Source of the DNA: Pseudoxanthomonas sp. F37
Lineage (GTDB): Bacteria > Pseudomonadota > Gammaproteobacteria > Xanthomonadales > Xanthomonadaceae
Reading direction: 5' to 3'
Assembly: GCF_022965755.1 (NCBI RefSeq)
Contig: NZ_CP095187.1
Span: forward strand, 558,001-622,000
DNA length: 64,000 nucleotides
Below are positions 62,868 to 64,000 of the stretch, one piece after another (position 1 is the stretch's first letter; each line of letters starts with the position of its first letter). The notes beneath the pieces were generated by a model that did not search any database, had not been told where the DNA came from, and saw only the letters and a list, made by a program, of their open reading frames with translations. The position numbers and the translations under genes were made by a program.

Positions 62868-64000
62868 TCAGTCGTCCGGGCCGAACTGGATCGCGAAGCG
62901 GTTCAGCGCTGCCTTCCAGTCGTGGACCGGGAGTGTCCATCGTCGGCTGATGTTTCTCAGCGCAAGATAGAGCAGCTTGAGCAGCGACTCGTCGTTCTGG
63001 AACGATCCCCTATAACGCATGACGCGCCGAAGACTCATGTTGACGGACTCGATGGTATTGGTCGTGTAGATGATCTTGCGGATCTCTTTCGGGAAGTCGA
63101 AGAAAGGGGTCAGTTGTTCCCAGTTTCGACGCCACGCTTGCCCGATCGTTGGGTAAGCTTCGCCCCATTTGGTGTCGAAATCAGCGAGCGCCTGCGCCGC
63201 GGCTTCAACCGTCGCGGCGGTGTATATCGGACGCAGATCGAGCGCCACATCCTTGCGAGATTTCCAGGATACGAAGTCGAGGCTGTTCCTGATCATGTGC
63301 ACGACACACAACTGCACGATGGTCTTCGGGAAGACGGCAGCGATTGCTTCCGGGAAGCCCTTGAGTCCGTCCACACAGGCGATGTGGATGTCCTGGATGC
63401 CGCGGTTCTTGATCTCGGTGAGCACCTGCAGCCAGAACTTGGCGCCCTCATGCGGCGAAACCCAAAGGCCTATGGCCTCCTTCTGCCCGGTGACGGTTAT
63501 TCCGATCACCACGTACACCGCTTTGGCTCTCGAGGCGCCGTCACGCACACGGACGTGGATACAATCCAGGTAAATCACAGGGTAAACGGCATCGAGCGGC
63601 CTGGACTGCCAGGCCTTGATCTCGTCCGCTGCTGTATCGGTGACTTTCGAGATTGCTGCTGGTGTCAACTCGATACCGTAGAAGTCCAGGACCTGCTCTT
63701 GAATTTCGCGAGGGGTCAGGCCCTTCGAGTACATGGCCATGACCTTGGTGTCGAGACCCTGGGGAATGGCGCGTCCCTTCGCCGCTTTGCCAGTCAAAGG
63801 GCTCTGCTCCGCAGCCGTGCTGAGTTCGCGTAGGTCAGACGCGACATCCTTTTGCTGCGGCATGCTGGCCGTCTGGCCGATGGGCAAGCTCAGGGAGCGC
63901 GCTATGAGCTGCTGGGCGAGCTGCTGAATCAGTCCATCGTTACCGAGTATTTCCTCTCGCGGCCGATCAGCGAGCAACGCGTCGAGGAGGTCGTTGGGTA
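62868..64000 (-). mobile_element. IS256-family transposase, 5' end beyond window
   Basis: DDE transposase of the mutator/IS256 family; the frame stays open to the window edge (upstream codons read PNDLLDALLADRPREE). Core segments: GLDTKVMAMYSKGLTPREI, VIYLDCIHVRVRDG (first Asp), IHIACVDGLKGFPEAI (second Asp), QLCVVHMIRNSL, IIYTTNTIESVN (Glu) and NISRRWTLPVHDWKAALN. Between residues about 30 and 70 the usual EMTxHLGY..GNSRNG region is replaced by QTASMPQQKDVASDL, either a subgroup difference or a compensated frameshift. The terminal inverted repeats were not located with confidence. Confidence 0.9.

Overview
The window is about 64 kb of high-GC DNA from a gammaproteobacterium, most probably Xanthomonadaceae close to Pseudoxanthomonas, Stenotrophomonas or Luteimonas. 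This is inferred from gene content (xylose operon with GH3 glycosidase, copper nitrite reductase with a quinol NO reductase, TpgA-partnered trimeric adhesin) and from dispersed palindromes of the kind common in that family; no rRNA or species marker is present.

Layout. 1-8.3 kb: pentose and oligosaccharide use (xylB end, xylA, sugar porter, GH3 lipoprotein glycosidase, Na+/sugar symporter). 8.4-14.8 kb: tightly packed seven-gene run of a thermostable-hemolysin-like protein, acyl-adenylating enzyme, heme-oxygenase-like diiron (HDO) protein, short-chain dehydrogenase, periplasmic helical-repeat protein and a two-component system; its pathway is unknown to me. 14.8-24.1 kb and 26.8-38.6 kb: denitrification. 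It holds nirK-nirV-sco-azurin, a copper TonB receptor, an nnrS operon, quinol-dependent norB, a 4Cys Fnr regulator with hemN, and moeA-mobA-napEFDABC. Six FNR/DNR-type TTGA(C/T)-N4-(G/A)TCA(A/G) sites lie in front of nirK, the copper receptor, nnrS, a small CCGGC protein, norB and hemN. No N2O reductase is visible, so the encoded chain runs nitrate to N2O as far as this window shows.

The denitrification block is interrupted at 24.1-26.8 kb by a low-GC insert carrying a GHKL-type ATPase with a C-terminal HEPN-like RNxLIH motif, bounded by dispersed palindromic repeats. 38.6-42.4 kb: a nicotinamide phosphoribosyltransferase-like enzyme, an orphan response regulator and a histidine-kinase-like protein that lacks the usual ATP-binding boxes. 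42.4-48.6 kb: TetR-controlled RND efflux pump whose outer-membrane-factor gene is reduced to a fragment, then a second TetR gene. 48.6-59.3 kb: IS3 remnant, a 2,924-residue trimeric autotransporter adhesin with a 2,055-bp internal repeat offset, a small unknown protein and TpgA. 59.6-60.9 kb: aquaporin Z and a DUF4019-like protein.

61-64 kb: mobile-element debris, comprising a frameshifted integrase N-terminus, the 3' part of a tRNA-Met(CAT) with its terminator, a GIY-YIG nuclease with a probable PUA/EVE-like C-terminal domain, and an IS256-family transposase cut by the window end.
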